DNA of 64,000 nucleotides from Epiperipatus broadwayi. Lineage: Eukaryota; Onychophora; Udeonychophora; Euonychophora; Peripatidae. The stretch covers positions 3,485,166-3,549,165 of the forward strand of contig JAQFVV010006221.1 of NCBI GenBank assembly GCA_028023455.1. The letters run 5' to 3'. This document shows, piece after piece, positions 54,360-64,000 of the stretch. How positions within the stretch are numbered: the stretch's first letter is position 1; each line of letters starts with the position of its first letter. The notes below the pieces were generated by a model. The model worked only from the letters and a program-made list of their open reading frames with translations. It searched no databases and was not told where the DNA came from. A program made the translations under genes and the position numbers.

Positions 54360-54665
54360 CAGTGACTCTTCACATAGCTGGAGTCTAATTGTAAATACTG
54401 TATATAGTATACAAGTTGTTTTGCAGAATATTGTTAAGTTATTAATTTTTAATATTTTAAATTTTTTTAAATTATTTGTTTGCATTTGTATTGGTGTGGG
54501 TGTACTATATAATTAATAATATATATATGCTCTTTATTATACAAATTTGAAATCCAGTCATTCTTCACATACCTGGAGTCTAATAATATAACAAAAGTTG
54601 TTTTGCAGAATATTGTTAAGTTATGAATTTTAATTTTTAATATTTAAATTTTTTTTTAATTATTC
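54360..54665 (+). repeat. Tandem repeat, two units right of the Tigger insertion
   Basis: Unit one at 54360-54554 starts CAGTGACTCTTCACAT. Unit two starts CAGTCATTCTTCACAT at 54555 and is truncated near 54665. Both share CTGGAGTCTAAT and GTTGTTTTGCAGAATATTG. The join between units (GAAATC-CAGTCA) models the pre-insertion site of the transposon. The minus-strand frame 54252-54485 crosses the junction and is spurious. Confidence 0.9.
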
Positions 54666-56031
54666 GGTAAATGGTACATGAAACTCATTTTATCAGTGAT
54701 ACAGACAGTAACCTACAATTTCTAGTTTTAGACAGACAAGAAGCCAATTGCTATGATGACAAATGCATATCCATCTTCTGGAAATGATTTGTTTTGTTTC
54801 TCTTAATAGGATGAATCTTTTTCTTATAGATGCCTTTGAGATTTGTCACCTTTGGGGTAAAAGATAAAAATGAAGAATCCTTATGTGAATACTTTTGGAG
54901 ATTCTGAAGCTATGGATTATCTCAGGTAAAAAGTATTATATGTGGTTTAAAAGATAATTTTGTGAGGAATACAAAGAAATTATCAGTGAAGATGTAATTT
55001 AAACTTAGTTAATGATAAATTAGAAATTATGAACAAACAATAAAATAATAATATGTCGGATGTTGAAATTTCTTTTTTTCCTTTTTTTTGTAAATAGTAA
55101 TCACTATTTGTCTTAGCCTTATTGTTTTCCTTAGTTTTTTTAGTTTTTATCAATGTAAAGTTCTTTGTTCTAACATTATTAAAACTGAAGTTATTGTCAA
55201 AATTGTGTCTCAAGTCAGATTTTTAAAAATTCAATATGGCAGTCTCACCGGTTAACAAGTTAAAAACACAAATGATACTTTTTTAACTTAACACAAATGA
55301 AAACAATTTACATCACATTTTCACATTATTTCATTGGAAATATATACTTTATATATATATCATTCCAACTTAAATATTACACATATAACATAAACATAAC
55401 AACATATCTATTTAGAACATTAAAGATTTATTAGTAATGTTTATAACTGACTACTTACGAATGTAGTAAATGAAAATACACTATAAAATAAACAATAATA
55501 CTTTTATTAAGATTATAAATTTTATTACTTGGCTGTGTATTTTAAATGAATAGGATTAATTTGTTAATTTATGTAGCAATAATAACACATGTCTTGCTTT
55601 GACATTTCATCATCATAGCAGCCATTTCAATACTCAAAGATAAAAGCTTTATTAAAATTACTGAGAAAATAAAAAAATGTATGCTTAATCTCATCTTAAA
55701 TACTGAAATTACATCAAATTTTAGTTGGTACAATATATATATATTGTACCGTCTACAAATAGATGGTTGAAAGATATTGGCATTTAAAATATTTAAAAGC
55801 TAAAAAAGAAAAAGTAAATTTAAAGGTCTTTTAAATTGATACATTTTAATTTTTTTTTTGGTTTGTGTAATTTTTTTTTTAATGTACAATAAAAGTTAAA
55901 TTTTTCATTCATATGTAATTAAAAATAAAAGTTAAAATTGGAAAGAAAAAAAAGGCATGCAGATTACTAATCCAGATAAGCAAAAGGAATTCCAAAAGCA
56001 CAAAGATTACAATCAAGAAAACATTAGTATA
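54666..56031. other. AT-rich stretch with a 24-bp palindrome, no gene seen
   Basis: A perfect palindrome GGTACAATATAT/ATATATTGTACC lies at 55727-55750. The minus-strand frame at 54983-55213 is Asn/Lys-rich with no domain. Confidence 0.6.
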
Positions 56032-56035
56032 TTAA

Positions 56036-56781
56036 CCCTTTTCCCGCGCTCGACGAGACTCCTCGTCGACATCTAAAATCACTCTAACTCAGTTCGTTTT
56101 TATACGATAAAATTTGTTAAATACGTATTGAATTCGTTTTTAAAAGTTCTGTACGATGGTGACATCTTCCGATTTATTTTAGAAGTAAAAAATAAAAAAA
56201 AACGCATTTAAACCTAAACAAAGAAGGAACATTATTTGTGATTGGTTCTTAGCATGCTCTCAGCTGAAAAAGACATTCTGATTGGCTGGAAAGAACAAAG
56301 AAACTGCCTGATCAAAGAAAATAAAGAAAAACGCTGAGATTTTCATTTCGAATACGATTTAAATTATTATTAAATAATATTTATGGAAATTAAACATAAT
56401 TTTCAGAGAGAATAATAAAAAAACAAAATTATTTTCGAAAAATGTTGAAGATTTAAGTAAATATATTGAAGATGTAGTAAAAAGAAATATTTACTTTTCT
56501 ATAACGTAAAAGTCGATCTTTTTGTTTACATTATAACTTTTATGTTGCCGATATAGAATATCTTAGAATAAATAAATAGCAATTTATTTTTGAAAGAACT
56601 TTCGTTTTCTTCATGACCTGAAAAATTAATTATATACTTTTTATAAACGTATCTGAGTTGAATTTAATATTATAGGCGAATATGTTTTAACAATAGGCTT
56701 TGTCTTCAGTTTGTGAGTTGGCCAATTAAAAGATTTGATTTTTACCTCATACAACCAATGATTTAATTAGCGGTTTAAGGG
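56036..56781. mobile_element. piggyBac-type MITE, well preserved
   Basis: 746 bp flanked by TTAA at 56032-56035 and 56782-56785. The terminal inverted repeats are CCCTTTTCCCGC and CCCTTAAACCGC (complement of the right end), 9 of 12 matching, in the CCCTTT...CCGC style seen at piggyBac ends. A subterminal hairpin TCGACGAG-ACTC-CTCGTCGA lies at 56050-56069. There is no transposase ORF, so it is non-autonomous. It is clearly GC-richer and contains many CG dinucleotides compared with its surroundings, suggesting a fairly recent arrival. The copy at 26580-27298 is an older relative. Confidence 0.85.
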
Positions 56782-56785
56782 TTAA

Positions 56786-57911
56786 TTAAAGATGGTGAAA
56801 AAAATTTGTTATAAAAAAGAACTTTGTAACAGATAAAGAAAATAAATGTAAAAGATTATAAACTTATGCATCATGATAATAATAACATGTGCAGAAGTTT
56901 CAAAACTGGACGAAAGTATAAAAAAAAGAGGATAACTTTGGTCTTGTCTTTCTTTACCTTCTGGTTACGTGGCTTAGAGTTGGAAGTTTCCGCAAGCATA
57001 ATCTGTGGCAGTAATATACTTCTGCACAGGTAGACAATTGCTGAATGAAGCTGTTATGCAAGAATAGAAATAAAGCCTCATGAACACCGTAATGAAGAGG
57101 TTATCACGACTGAGCTCCAGCTATAGCACGGACCGATAATTTAAGATGCCAGCAGGAGAGACCAATTATAATTTCTATGAGCTCAGAATCCCATAAATCT
57201 ATACAAACTTACTAGTAATCTAAGCTATTCATATTCCAATAGTGACTAAATTAAGTTTGCAAACAATTCTTAATATAAACTTGTGATATAACTCCGATAG
57301 AGACATTCCCTGATTTATGACATTTCGATCCATAAATTATTTAAAGAGAGAACTGAAAGAAATGGACTGTATTGATTATATAAAATGATTACCTGGATTA
57401 GCATACATGATCCTTTCTAAATAATAATAACTATTAATTAAATAATTTAATTGCATAATAAATTATTTACCTTTGAAGATTAAATTCATTTGTACATTAT
57501 TAATTTTACTTATTTATTTTAGTTTATTAGAACTTGAATGTATAATTTACCCTTTGCCAATATTTATTAATTAAGCCCTGGAAATAATATTTCAAAAATA
57601 AAAAATAACCTTAGCTATGGTAAACTATGACCCAGTTTTTTTAAAATCATTTTCCTTTTAATTTATGATGTGTGATGCAATGGATTTCAGTGGATTCTCA
57701 TATAAATCCTGGTCCCCTTATAAATAAAAGGCTGATTCTGCCATTAGCATAAGTCAAAATAATTGGTAGGTTATTTAATCAGGAAATATAGCTATATTTT
57801 ATAGAAATATGAACAAAATATTTGCATTTTCTGTATTCATAGCTTGATTAACTTTCACTAAATTTATGGTGAGTAAAAGAAGGCCTAACAGAATCTAAGA
57901 AAAATGTGAAA
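56786..57911. other. Spacer with an unassigned TATA/AATAAA-like module
   Basis: Within 56880-57170 the composition rises in G+C, a TATAAAAAAA run lies at about 56918, and GAAATAAAGCC follows at about 57068, a promoter-plus-polyadenylation spacing that a solo LTR could give. No TG...CA ends or target duplication were found. The rest is AT-rich with no gene. Confidence 0.25.
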
Positions 57912-57916
57912 ACATT

Positions 57917-58003
<87 letters not shown>

Positions 58004-58230
58004 GCATAACACTAGCTGAAATCTATATAAAATATTTTAAAAAGCCCCATGGCTATATTATTCTAGCCACCTCTTTAAATAAAGAAAGCTCAAATTTTAG
58101 CATTTCATTTTAGCAGTCCATCAAAGAACTGTTAAAATTTGAGCTTTATTTATTTAAAGGGGAGTGTGCCTAGAGTAATATAGCTATGAGGTCTTTCAAA
58201 TATTTTATATACAGATATATATTGTAATGC
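57912..58230. mobile_element. Palindromic (foldback) element with (AT)n in its left arm
   Basis: The left arm from ACATTACAATATAT (57912) and the right arm ending ATATATTGTAATGC (58230) are inverted copies. Internal matches include ATAAAATATTT, GCTATATTA and AAAGCTCAAATTTTA (58086) against TAAAATTTGAGCTTT (58132-58146). The centre is near 58115. There is no ORF. The arms are unlike those at 6339-6557, so it is a different family. Confidence 0.8.
57920..57997. repeat. (AT)n microsatellite, about 38 units
   Basis: A perfect dinucleotide array expanded from the short TATATAT of the palindrome's left arm. The right arm keeps only ACAGATATATATTG at the matching place. Confidence 0.95.
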
Positions 58231-60499
58231 TATGTAATAAGAGGCATAACAGGAGATGATGGCAACCATTCTCAAATAATCCTATTTTTACTATAATTAA
58301 AAATGAGCAGAAAATCAACATCTGAATTCAATATAAATAATGTCTAAGTAATAAATATGACATCACTAGCAATAATCATTAAATATCAAGTCAACCCTTG
58401 GGTTGAATTTAAAAGTGACATAAGTCTTAGGCTAATTATCACCTAATCAGTTTCAAATTTAAAAACTATTATATAAGCAGTTGTTAATATTTCATCTGCA
58501 TGCACATACCTAAGGATTAAAATTACAAATAATTTTACATCAAGAATGCTGGAATCATATCAATGTGGATCATTATCAATGCTCCTGACTATTTGGTATC
58601 ATGAGTATTCTGGTTATTAAAAAACTAATAATCATTTTAAAATAAATAAATAAAATGGCATAGGTGGACTTTAATAATAGTGATTATTGTTGCATCATCC
58701 AAATAATTTGGTAGAGAGTCATATGGATGATCACACAAACACTCACATAAATTGTAAATACTGTTCTGCTAGAACTAATTTGGGATAGCAAAAACCCTAG
58801 TGTCTGTGAACAAGATAAGTTTATATGCCTAATTTATTTCATTTATTAAATAATTTTAGTGAAATAATCTACAAATCCCTTAAGACCCAACTCTATAATA
58901 AAATTAATCACATACATTGATAATTCAGAGAACAGATAATTAGAAGACTAGAGACATCAGAAAAATAATTTGAGATTGCTCTTTTAAACAATTACTTAAT
59001 AAAGTTAATTAATAAATATAAGAATAAACAAACTAAAAAATGAAAGTGTGACAAACCTAATGTTTTGCACATAATTTTATACAATACAATACATATATTT
59101 TCCTGCTGATTTTTAAAAATAATAACTTATTTAATCTAATGAAGTATTTCCTAACAATAATCTAATCCTAACAAAATATTTTACAATAAAGAAAAGGAAA
59201 AAAAAACATTTTAATTTAAAATTTTCTCTTTTTTTTCTTTTGAAAATATGGATGTTTTCTACAATTCAATGTAATGGTCACAACAATCTTTCATTAATAG
59301 TATTACTTCCCTATGGACTTTTTGTTTAATCCACACTTTTTGTAGTCTTGCATGTAGATGTTTAGTCAATCCCTTGGCCCCAGGAATTTTTTATACATTT
59401 ATCAATAGTTATTTTCATCTTTCTTAGCTTTTCTTCCGTTTCTTCTATAATTTTATGTTTTGGTTTAATAATTATTTCATTCCAAGTTAGCACAGATTTC
59501 CAGTTTAATATTTCTTTTTATTAAAAGTTAGTTGTTGTTTCTTTTTGTAGATTCAGGATTTAAATTAATAAATATTTTTATTTCGGTATTTCCAATTAGT
59601 TTTTTCTTCTTTTGTAATCTAGGTTTTCAATTTAACAATTATTTTTATTTTATGTTAATACAGTTCAGAAAGTTATAATTTTGGATAGCAATATGTCAGA
59701 GAAGTTCATAGCTTCTGACAAGAGTATTTTTTTTCTTTTTTTATTGAAATTAGTTGCATAGTTGGAGCAGCAATGCTCAGCTTCTAGCAAGAGCTTAGCA
59801 AAAGACTCTTGTAAATTACATAGTATTATATGCATTTTAACAGAACTCTTTTTTTAAACTAAGATAACTTTAACTTCAAGCTACTGAGCTGAGTTTTGGT
59901 TTTTGTCTTTTCACCTTACTACTGAACTGATATTAAATTTTATTTCCAGAATACCTTTTATTTTTTGAAAACAACTTAATATCAATATTCTATCAAATCA
60001 CATGACTAAATCAAAAATTACTGTATCAAGTTTTGACCAATCTTCTTCAGAATTAAATCCTAATCCCTTGTTGTTTTTTAATTATTTGAAATAACAAAAT
60101 ATTCTATTTATACATTAATTTGGATAACACTCATTACTTCAGAGATAAAGACTTTAATCACTTTTAATTAATTGATAAACAACTTTTAAATATTTTAATA
60201 TCTTCTCTTTTTTAATTAATTGATAAGCAGTCTATTAAAGATTTTAATCCCTTTATGTTTTTGTTTTTTTAAAAAAAAGAAAAAATGAAATCACACAAAA
60301 AAATTATCTCTCTTTTTTCCTTTCACAATTATATCAAATAAAAAGTAAATATTTATTAATAGTATTAAAATGTTTTAAATTTATAATATGATCATTTCAT
60401 GTATTAAGTTTTCTACTAAATTTAACTTAGCTAAATTTCTATTTAACTACTAGGTTATCTTAACACAAAAGAAACAATTCTTTCAATATATGTATATAT
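58231..60499. other. AT-rich stretch, no gene recognised
   Basis: A minus-strand patch at about 59250-59450 gives coding-like pieces (for example HARLQKVWIKQKVHREV) with no family I can name. Nothing else was recognised. Confidence 0.5.
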
Positions 60500-61612
60500 T
60501 GTAACAGGGCCGGGATTAAACCCTATTCCAAAGAAATGGATTTTGTATTCAAGCATATGTATATTAGTGTTAACTATATGGTGCATATATTCTATTTTTG
60601 TGTGTTTCTTAAAATAATTAAATAAAGAGATAAAATGAGCATAGGGGTGTATGTGCTCATTTATATTAATGAAACGTGTGTGTATGTATTATTGTATAGG
60701 CAAGCAAACGGGAGGGATCATTTAGAAAGCATATATTATGTATTATTTTACTGTCTAAAGGTCATACATTAATTTTGATAAAAATAAAAAATAAGAAAAT
60801 GAAGAAATATGTTAATAGAAATAAAAATAAAAGAGACACTAAACAGATTGTTATCTGTGAATGCTTTTAATGAAAGCATTGTTCTAAGTCATTTCCAAAA
60901 AGGTGTTCGATGAAATTTTTGCTTAGACAAAAGAGAAAAAGTGGTAAAAGATTTTTTCTTTGCTTTTTTTTAAGGAGAAGCCAGACCTTGTATACCATGT
61001 GCTAGGATACAAAAATAAATAGCTAAAATTCTTAAGATTAGAACTTTCTGGAAAAGAAAAAAATTGATATAAATAGAAAAATATCAGGAGACGTTTTTAA
61101 GTTTTGGATTTTAAGTTTTGAAGTATAATATTGCTATACTGTTGTGTTCATGTTACAGATTGCTTGCATCAGATGTTTTGAAGACTAGTTTGAACCAAAG
61201 AAAATATATTTGCCAGCTAGAGATGAATATGCTGGAGTAAAGTTTTAAACGTGCTGGGCTTTATATTCTCCAGTCCCATGAAGAAGTTGAAGCTGCTACA
61301 AGATCAAACCATAGCCAGAACCTGAAAAGAAGCCATGACATGCCATCTGCATCTTTACCTGCCTATATCTGAAGTAATGATCCAACCAGTGGAGATTCAA
61401 GAAAAAAATTATACCCATACTGAACCATTTCCATGGCCATAGTGTGCCAAACAAATTCATTTTCATCATGAATCTGCATAAGCTACCTTCCCTGGGAAAC
61501 TCAAGATAACACTTACATTTTATTTTTCAAAGTACATTAAATGTGCATTTTCCAATGACATTTAGAGACTTTAATGCAATTATATTTCCATCAGGTCTCC
61601 CACTTTCAGAAA
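60500..61612. other. Unassigned stretch, less biased from 61150
   Basis: It begins TGTAACAGGGCCGGG at 60500, with a TGTTACA at 61151-61157 that could bound an LTR-like unit. However, the flanking 5-mers (TATAT and GATTG) do not match and no primer-binding site follows. The patch at 61260-61500 is GC-raised with open plus-strand pieces and no recognisable domain. Confidence 0.35.
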
Positions 61613-61902
<290 letters not shown>

Positions 61903-61909
61903 AAAGGAC

Positions 61910-61915
61910 TTTATT
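61910..61915 (-). promoter_or_regulatory. LINE polyadenylation signal AATAAA
   Basis: A canonical AATAAA on the minus strand, 9 nt before the start of the (AAT)n tail, as expected for the 3' end of a LINE transcript. Confidence 0.7.
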
Positions 61916-62146
61916 GAATATAACAAGAAAAGGTTACATTTATAACTATTTTACCACATGCAGATGAATTGAAGTTAGTATAAATAAGCTGAAAATTGTA
62001 ATGGGGGGGAGGTAACAAAGACAAAGGATATGCATGTGGTTTACAAATTTGAGTTTACATTATTTTCTTTAAAATATATACATCCAATTAGTTTTGTGCA
62101 CTTGCAAAGCTCTTAGTTCTGTTTTTTATTAGTCTTTTTTTTTTCT

Positions 62147-62622
62147 CTATAATTTTGAATGCTGTTGTAATATTGACCAAGTAGCTGTGTACATCTTTTG
62201 GGATACAATTTTTTCATCCCTTAAGCGGAGCTGTTCCATTTTGTTCCAGAATGTGTTTGGATGTCTTCTTGGATTATTGTTGTACATGAAGGAGCATCTT
62301 GTACACCATAGTGAAAACAATGTAAAAGTACTTGCTCGAATATGTGGGTAGCTACCCTTAATAAATGATTGTAAAAGGGTTTGAATGTCACAATTTCTTT
62401 GTTTGTACAATGATGGTATGGATGAACGAATATTATCAAATACAGGGCAGGTAAAAGAAAATGTTCTTGTGTCTCAGTTTCTCTATGACACAACCAGCAT
62501 ATGTCTTCTGTATTTATGTAATGCCTTCTATATCTACAAAAGTGTAACATTGGCAATGCTTCAAGATTTAATTTGAGTAGAAAATCATAATATTTGGGTT
62601 CTAATGACCAGAATTTAAATTT
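62147..62622 (-). pseudogene. LINE C-terminal domain with CCHC knuckle (frameshifted)
   Basis: Continues the RT frame directly after the TGA at 62623-62625 (KFKFWSLEPKYYDFLLKLNL, then LHFCRYRRHY). It holds CWLCHRE followed by QEHF. A one-base deletion near 62455 then moves the frame, which resumes as TCPVFDNIRSSI and runs to the stop at 62147 through SLWCTRCSFMYN. Across the shift the knuckle is C-x2-C-x8-H-x4-C, typical of L1/Tx1-type ORF2 C-termini and thought to aid RNA binding. The two separate overlapping frames in this interval are halves of this one domain. Confidence 0.8.
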
Positions 62623-64000
62623 TCAGTTTAGTTGTCTATTATTAATGTTTAAAATTGGTCTTTTATCATTTAGGGGAGAGCAAATTATCTGGTATACATC
62701 CCAATATTTAAATTTATCTTGAGGTGGTGAAAAAATAATGTTTGGAATGTTAAGAATTAGTGTAAGCAAGGTTTTCCAATATCCATTGGTTGGTGGTGGT
62801 TTATCTGTTGGGATAATCTTGAAGAACACTTTCATGTATGGAAATAAATAAGCATATGCAGAAATGAGATTTAATGTCTTTTGAATGTTAAAAATATGTA
62901 TTGAATGTAGTCCTAAACCATTTTGTATTAGAGGAGCTTGAATACGTTTTAGTGAAACCGAAACAATCTTTTTTCCCCACAGCAACTTTCTACATAACGA
63001 GTTTATTTTACTAGTAAAAGATTTAGTGTATAGTATTATTGGAGAATAGTATGTGATTCGAGTCATAATTAATAGATTAAACAGGGATACTTTTGAATAC
63101 AGTGAAAGGTAAGATTTTGAAAGTGAATCAATTATATTTTCTATTTTATTTTTAATTTTGTCTTGTATTTGTCGACGCATTTCTAGATTGCTCAAATAGA
63201 AGGGGAATCCCACAAAAGAGCTGGGTTTTCCTTTAAAATGTTGTGTGTGAAATTGTCCTGTATATATTGACCATGCAGAAGATTTATCCATGTTAAACTC
63301 CAGCTTGTATTTATTAGTGTATGAATTAAGAATTTTCAATAGAGTTGGGATCTGTTTTTTAGAAGTTAAAAAAATCGAGACATCATCCATGTAGGCAATA
63401 GAGGAGATGTTTGCTTTTAGACCAGGTATGTATATGCCTGATAATTCTTTTTCTATCATATTCAGTAAGGGATTGATATAGAAAGTAAAAAAAAGAGCAC
63501 TTAGTGGTGAACTTTGTGTAATTGAACAGTAAGGTACAAAAGAGGGGGAATTCTTACCATTAAATGTAATATGTATTTCTCGACTTAATAGAAGATTGGT
63601 GATTAAATATATTAAGGATCTTGGTATTGTTGTGTCTGCTAATGCTTCAACAAGTAGTTCAATTGGAATCATATCAAATGCTGATATATCCAGTTGGATT
63701 ACAACTGGACTATATTTTTTATTATTTCTGACAGAATCAATAACTGTTTTGAATAGAAAGGCTGCTTGCATTGTAGATGAGCCTTTCTTAGCAAACTGCA
63801 TTTTAGATAGTATAGGTATAATATAGGGTTCTATTTTGTCTTTAATGATTGACTCCAGCAGTTTGATACCCAGAGGGCTCATTGATATGGGTCTTAGATT
63901 GTTTAGTGTGGTTATTTTTTCATGTGTTTTGATAAATGGTACTAATAAAATAGGGTATAATCCATGTATATGATGGATCTTTTTTGTTAGATAGTTTTCT
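62623..64000 (-). CDS. LINE ORF2 reverse transcriptase (partial, open to the window edge)
   Basis: The frame is open from the window edge to the TGA at 62623, about 459 codons. The ATG at 63882 is internal, because the upstream codons carry conserved sequence (LLVPFIKTHEKITTLNNLRP). With that Met as residue 1, LRPIS plus GIKLLESIIKDKIEP is RT block 1, motif A is IQLDISAFD (63-70, catalytic D65), motif B is TQSSPLSALFF (122-132), motif C is AYMDDVSIF (163-171, D166 and D167), FNMDKSSA follows at 197, and FVGFPF (223-228) stands for the YLGxPF block of L1-type enzymes. All catalytic Asp residues are present. It copies its own mRNA at a nicked target. The L1/Tx1 clade is inferred from the YLGxPF-like and knuckle motifs. 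Confidence 0.9.
   Translation of the reverse strand, partial: ENYLTKKIHHIHGLYPILLVPFIKTHEKITTLNNLRPISMSPLGIKLLESIIKDKIEPYIIPILSKMQFAKKGSSTMQAAFLFKTVIDSVRNNKKYSPVVIQLDISAFDMIPIELLVEALADTTIPRSLIYLITNLLLSREIHITFNGKNSPSFVPYCSITQSSPLSALFFTFYINPLLNMIEKELSGIYIPGLKANISSIAYMDDVSIFLTSKKQIPTLLKILNSYTNKYKLEFNMDKSSAWSIYTGQFHTQHFKGKPSSFVGFPFYLSNLEMRRQIQDKIKNKIENIIDSLSKSYLSLYSKVSLFNLLIMTRITYYSPIILYTKSFTSKINSLCRKLLWGKKIVSVSLKRIQAPLIQNGLGLHSIHIFNIQKTLNLISAYAYLFPYMKVFFKIIPTDKPPPTNGYWKTLLTLILNIPNIIFSPPQDKFKYWDVYQIICSPLNDKRPILNINNRQLN

Noticed and set aside
60500-61157. Possible solo LTR (TGTAACAG...TGTTACA)
   Set aside because: Flanking 5-mers differ and there is no second LTR, primer-binding site or internal region; kept only as a note.

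Overview
The window is very AT-rich (only about a quarter G+C by eye), gene-poor eukaryotic DNA. The recognisable protein-coding content is all transposon-derived: Penelope-like retroelements (PLEs), APE-type non-LTR retrotransposons (LINEs), a Tigger/pogo DNA transposon, piggyBac-type MITEs and palindromic elements. It also carries long (ATT)n, (GATA)n and (AT)n microsatellites. This combination fits a metazoan, most likely an invertebrate, but nothing identifies the species. I found no convincing host exon, rRNA, functional tRNA, CRISPR array or prokaryotic-style operon.

Layout. 0-4.8 kb: AT-rich DNA, an (ATT)n array and a decayed LINE C-terminal fragment (2850-3200, minus). 4.8-13.7 kb: two diverged direct copies of a segment of about 2 kb (4780-6972 and 11935-13710). 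The first carries a palindromic insertion the second lacks. Between them lie a decayed gag-like coding region (9130-10870) and one copy of a dispersed repeat (11125-11353). 13.7-23.2 kb: nothing recognised. 23.17-25.17 kb: PLE-1, a decayed Penelope-like element with RT and GIY-YIG remains inside inverted terminal arms. 26.58-27.30 kb: an old piggyBac-type MITE. 30-34.7 kb: two compound trinucleotide arrays, an unexplained GC-raised patch and a tandem/inverted array of the dispersed repeat. 38-41 kb: small tandem repeats, (GATA)n and a tRNA-like stretch. 42.9-48.7 kb: PLE-2 (5'-truncated, open GIY-YIG frame), a LINE endonuclease fragment, and PLE-3 with inverted arms of about 0.7 kb. 51.6-54.4 kb: a whole but dead Tigger-type transposon inserted in a tandem repeat with a TA target duplication. 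56.04-56.78 kb: a younger piggyBac-type MITE with TTAA duplication. 57.9-58.2 kb: a second palindromic element. 61.6-64.0 kb: the 3' part of a young L1/Tx1-like LINE on the minus strand, whose AATAAA runs straight into a 96-unit (AAT)n tail; it continues past the window edge.

The genes do not form a pathway. Each mobile element encodes its own replication chemistry, and the window is best read as layered insertions of different ages. The strongest leads are the two PLEs with inverted arms, the LINE whose tail is a giant microsatellite, and the three elements whose insertion history can be read from the sequence: the Tigger in its tandem repeat, the palindrome in one paralogue, and the MITE pair.
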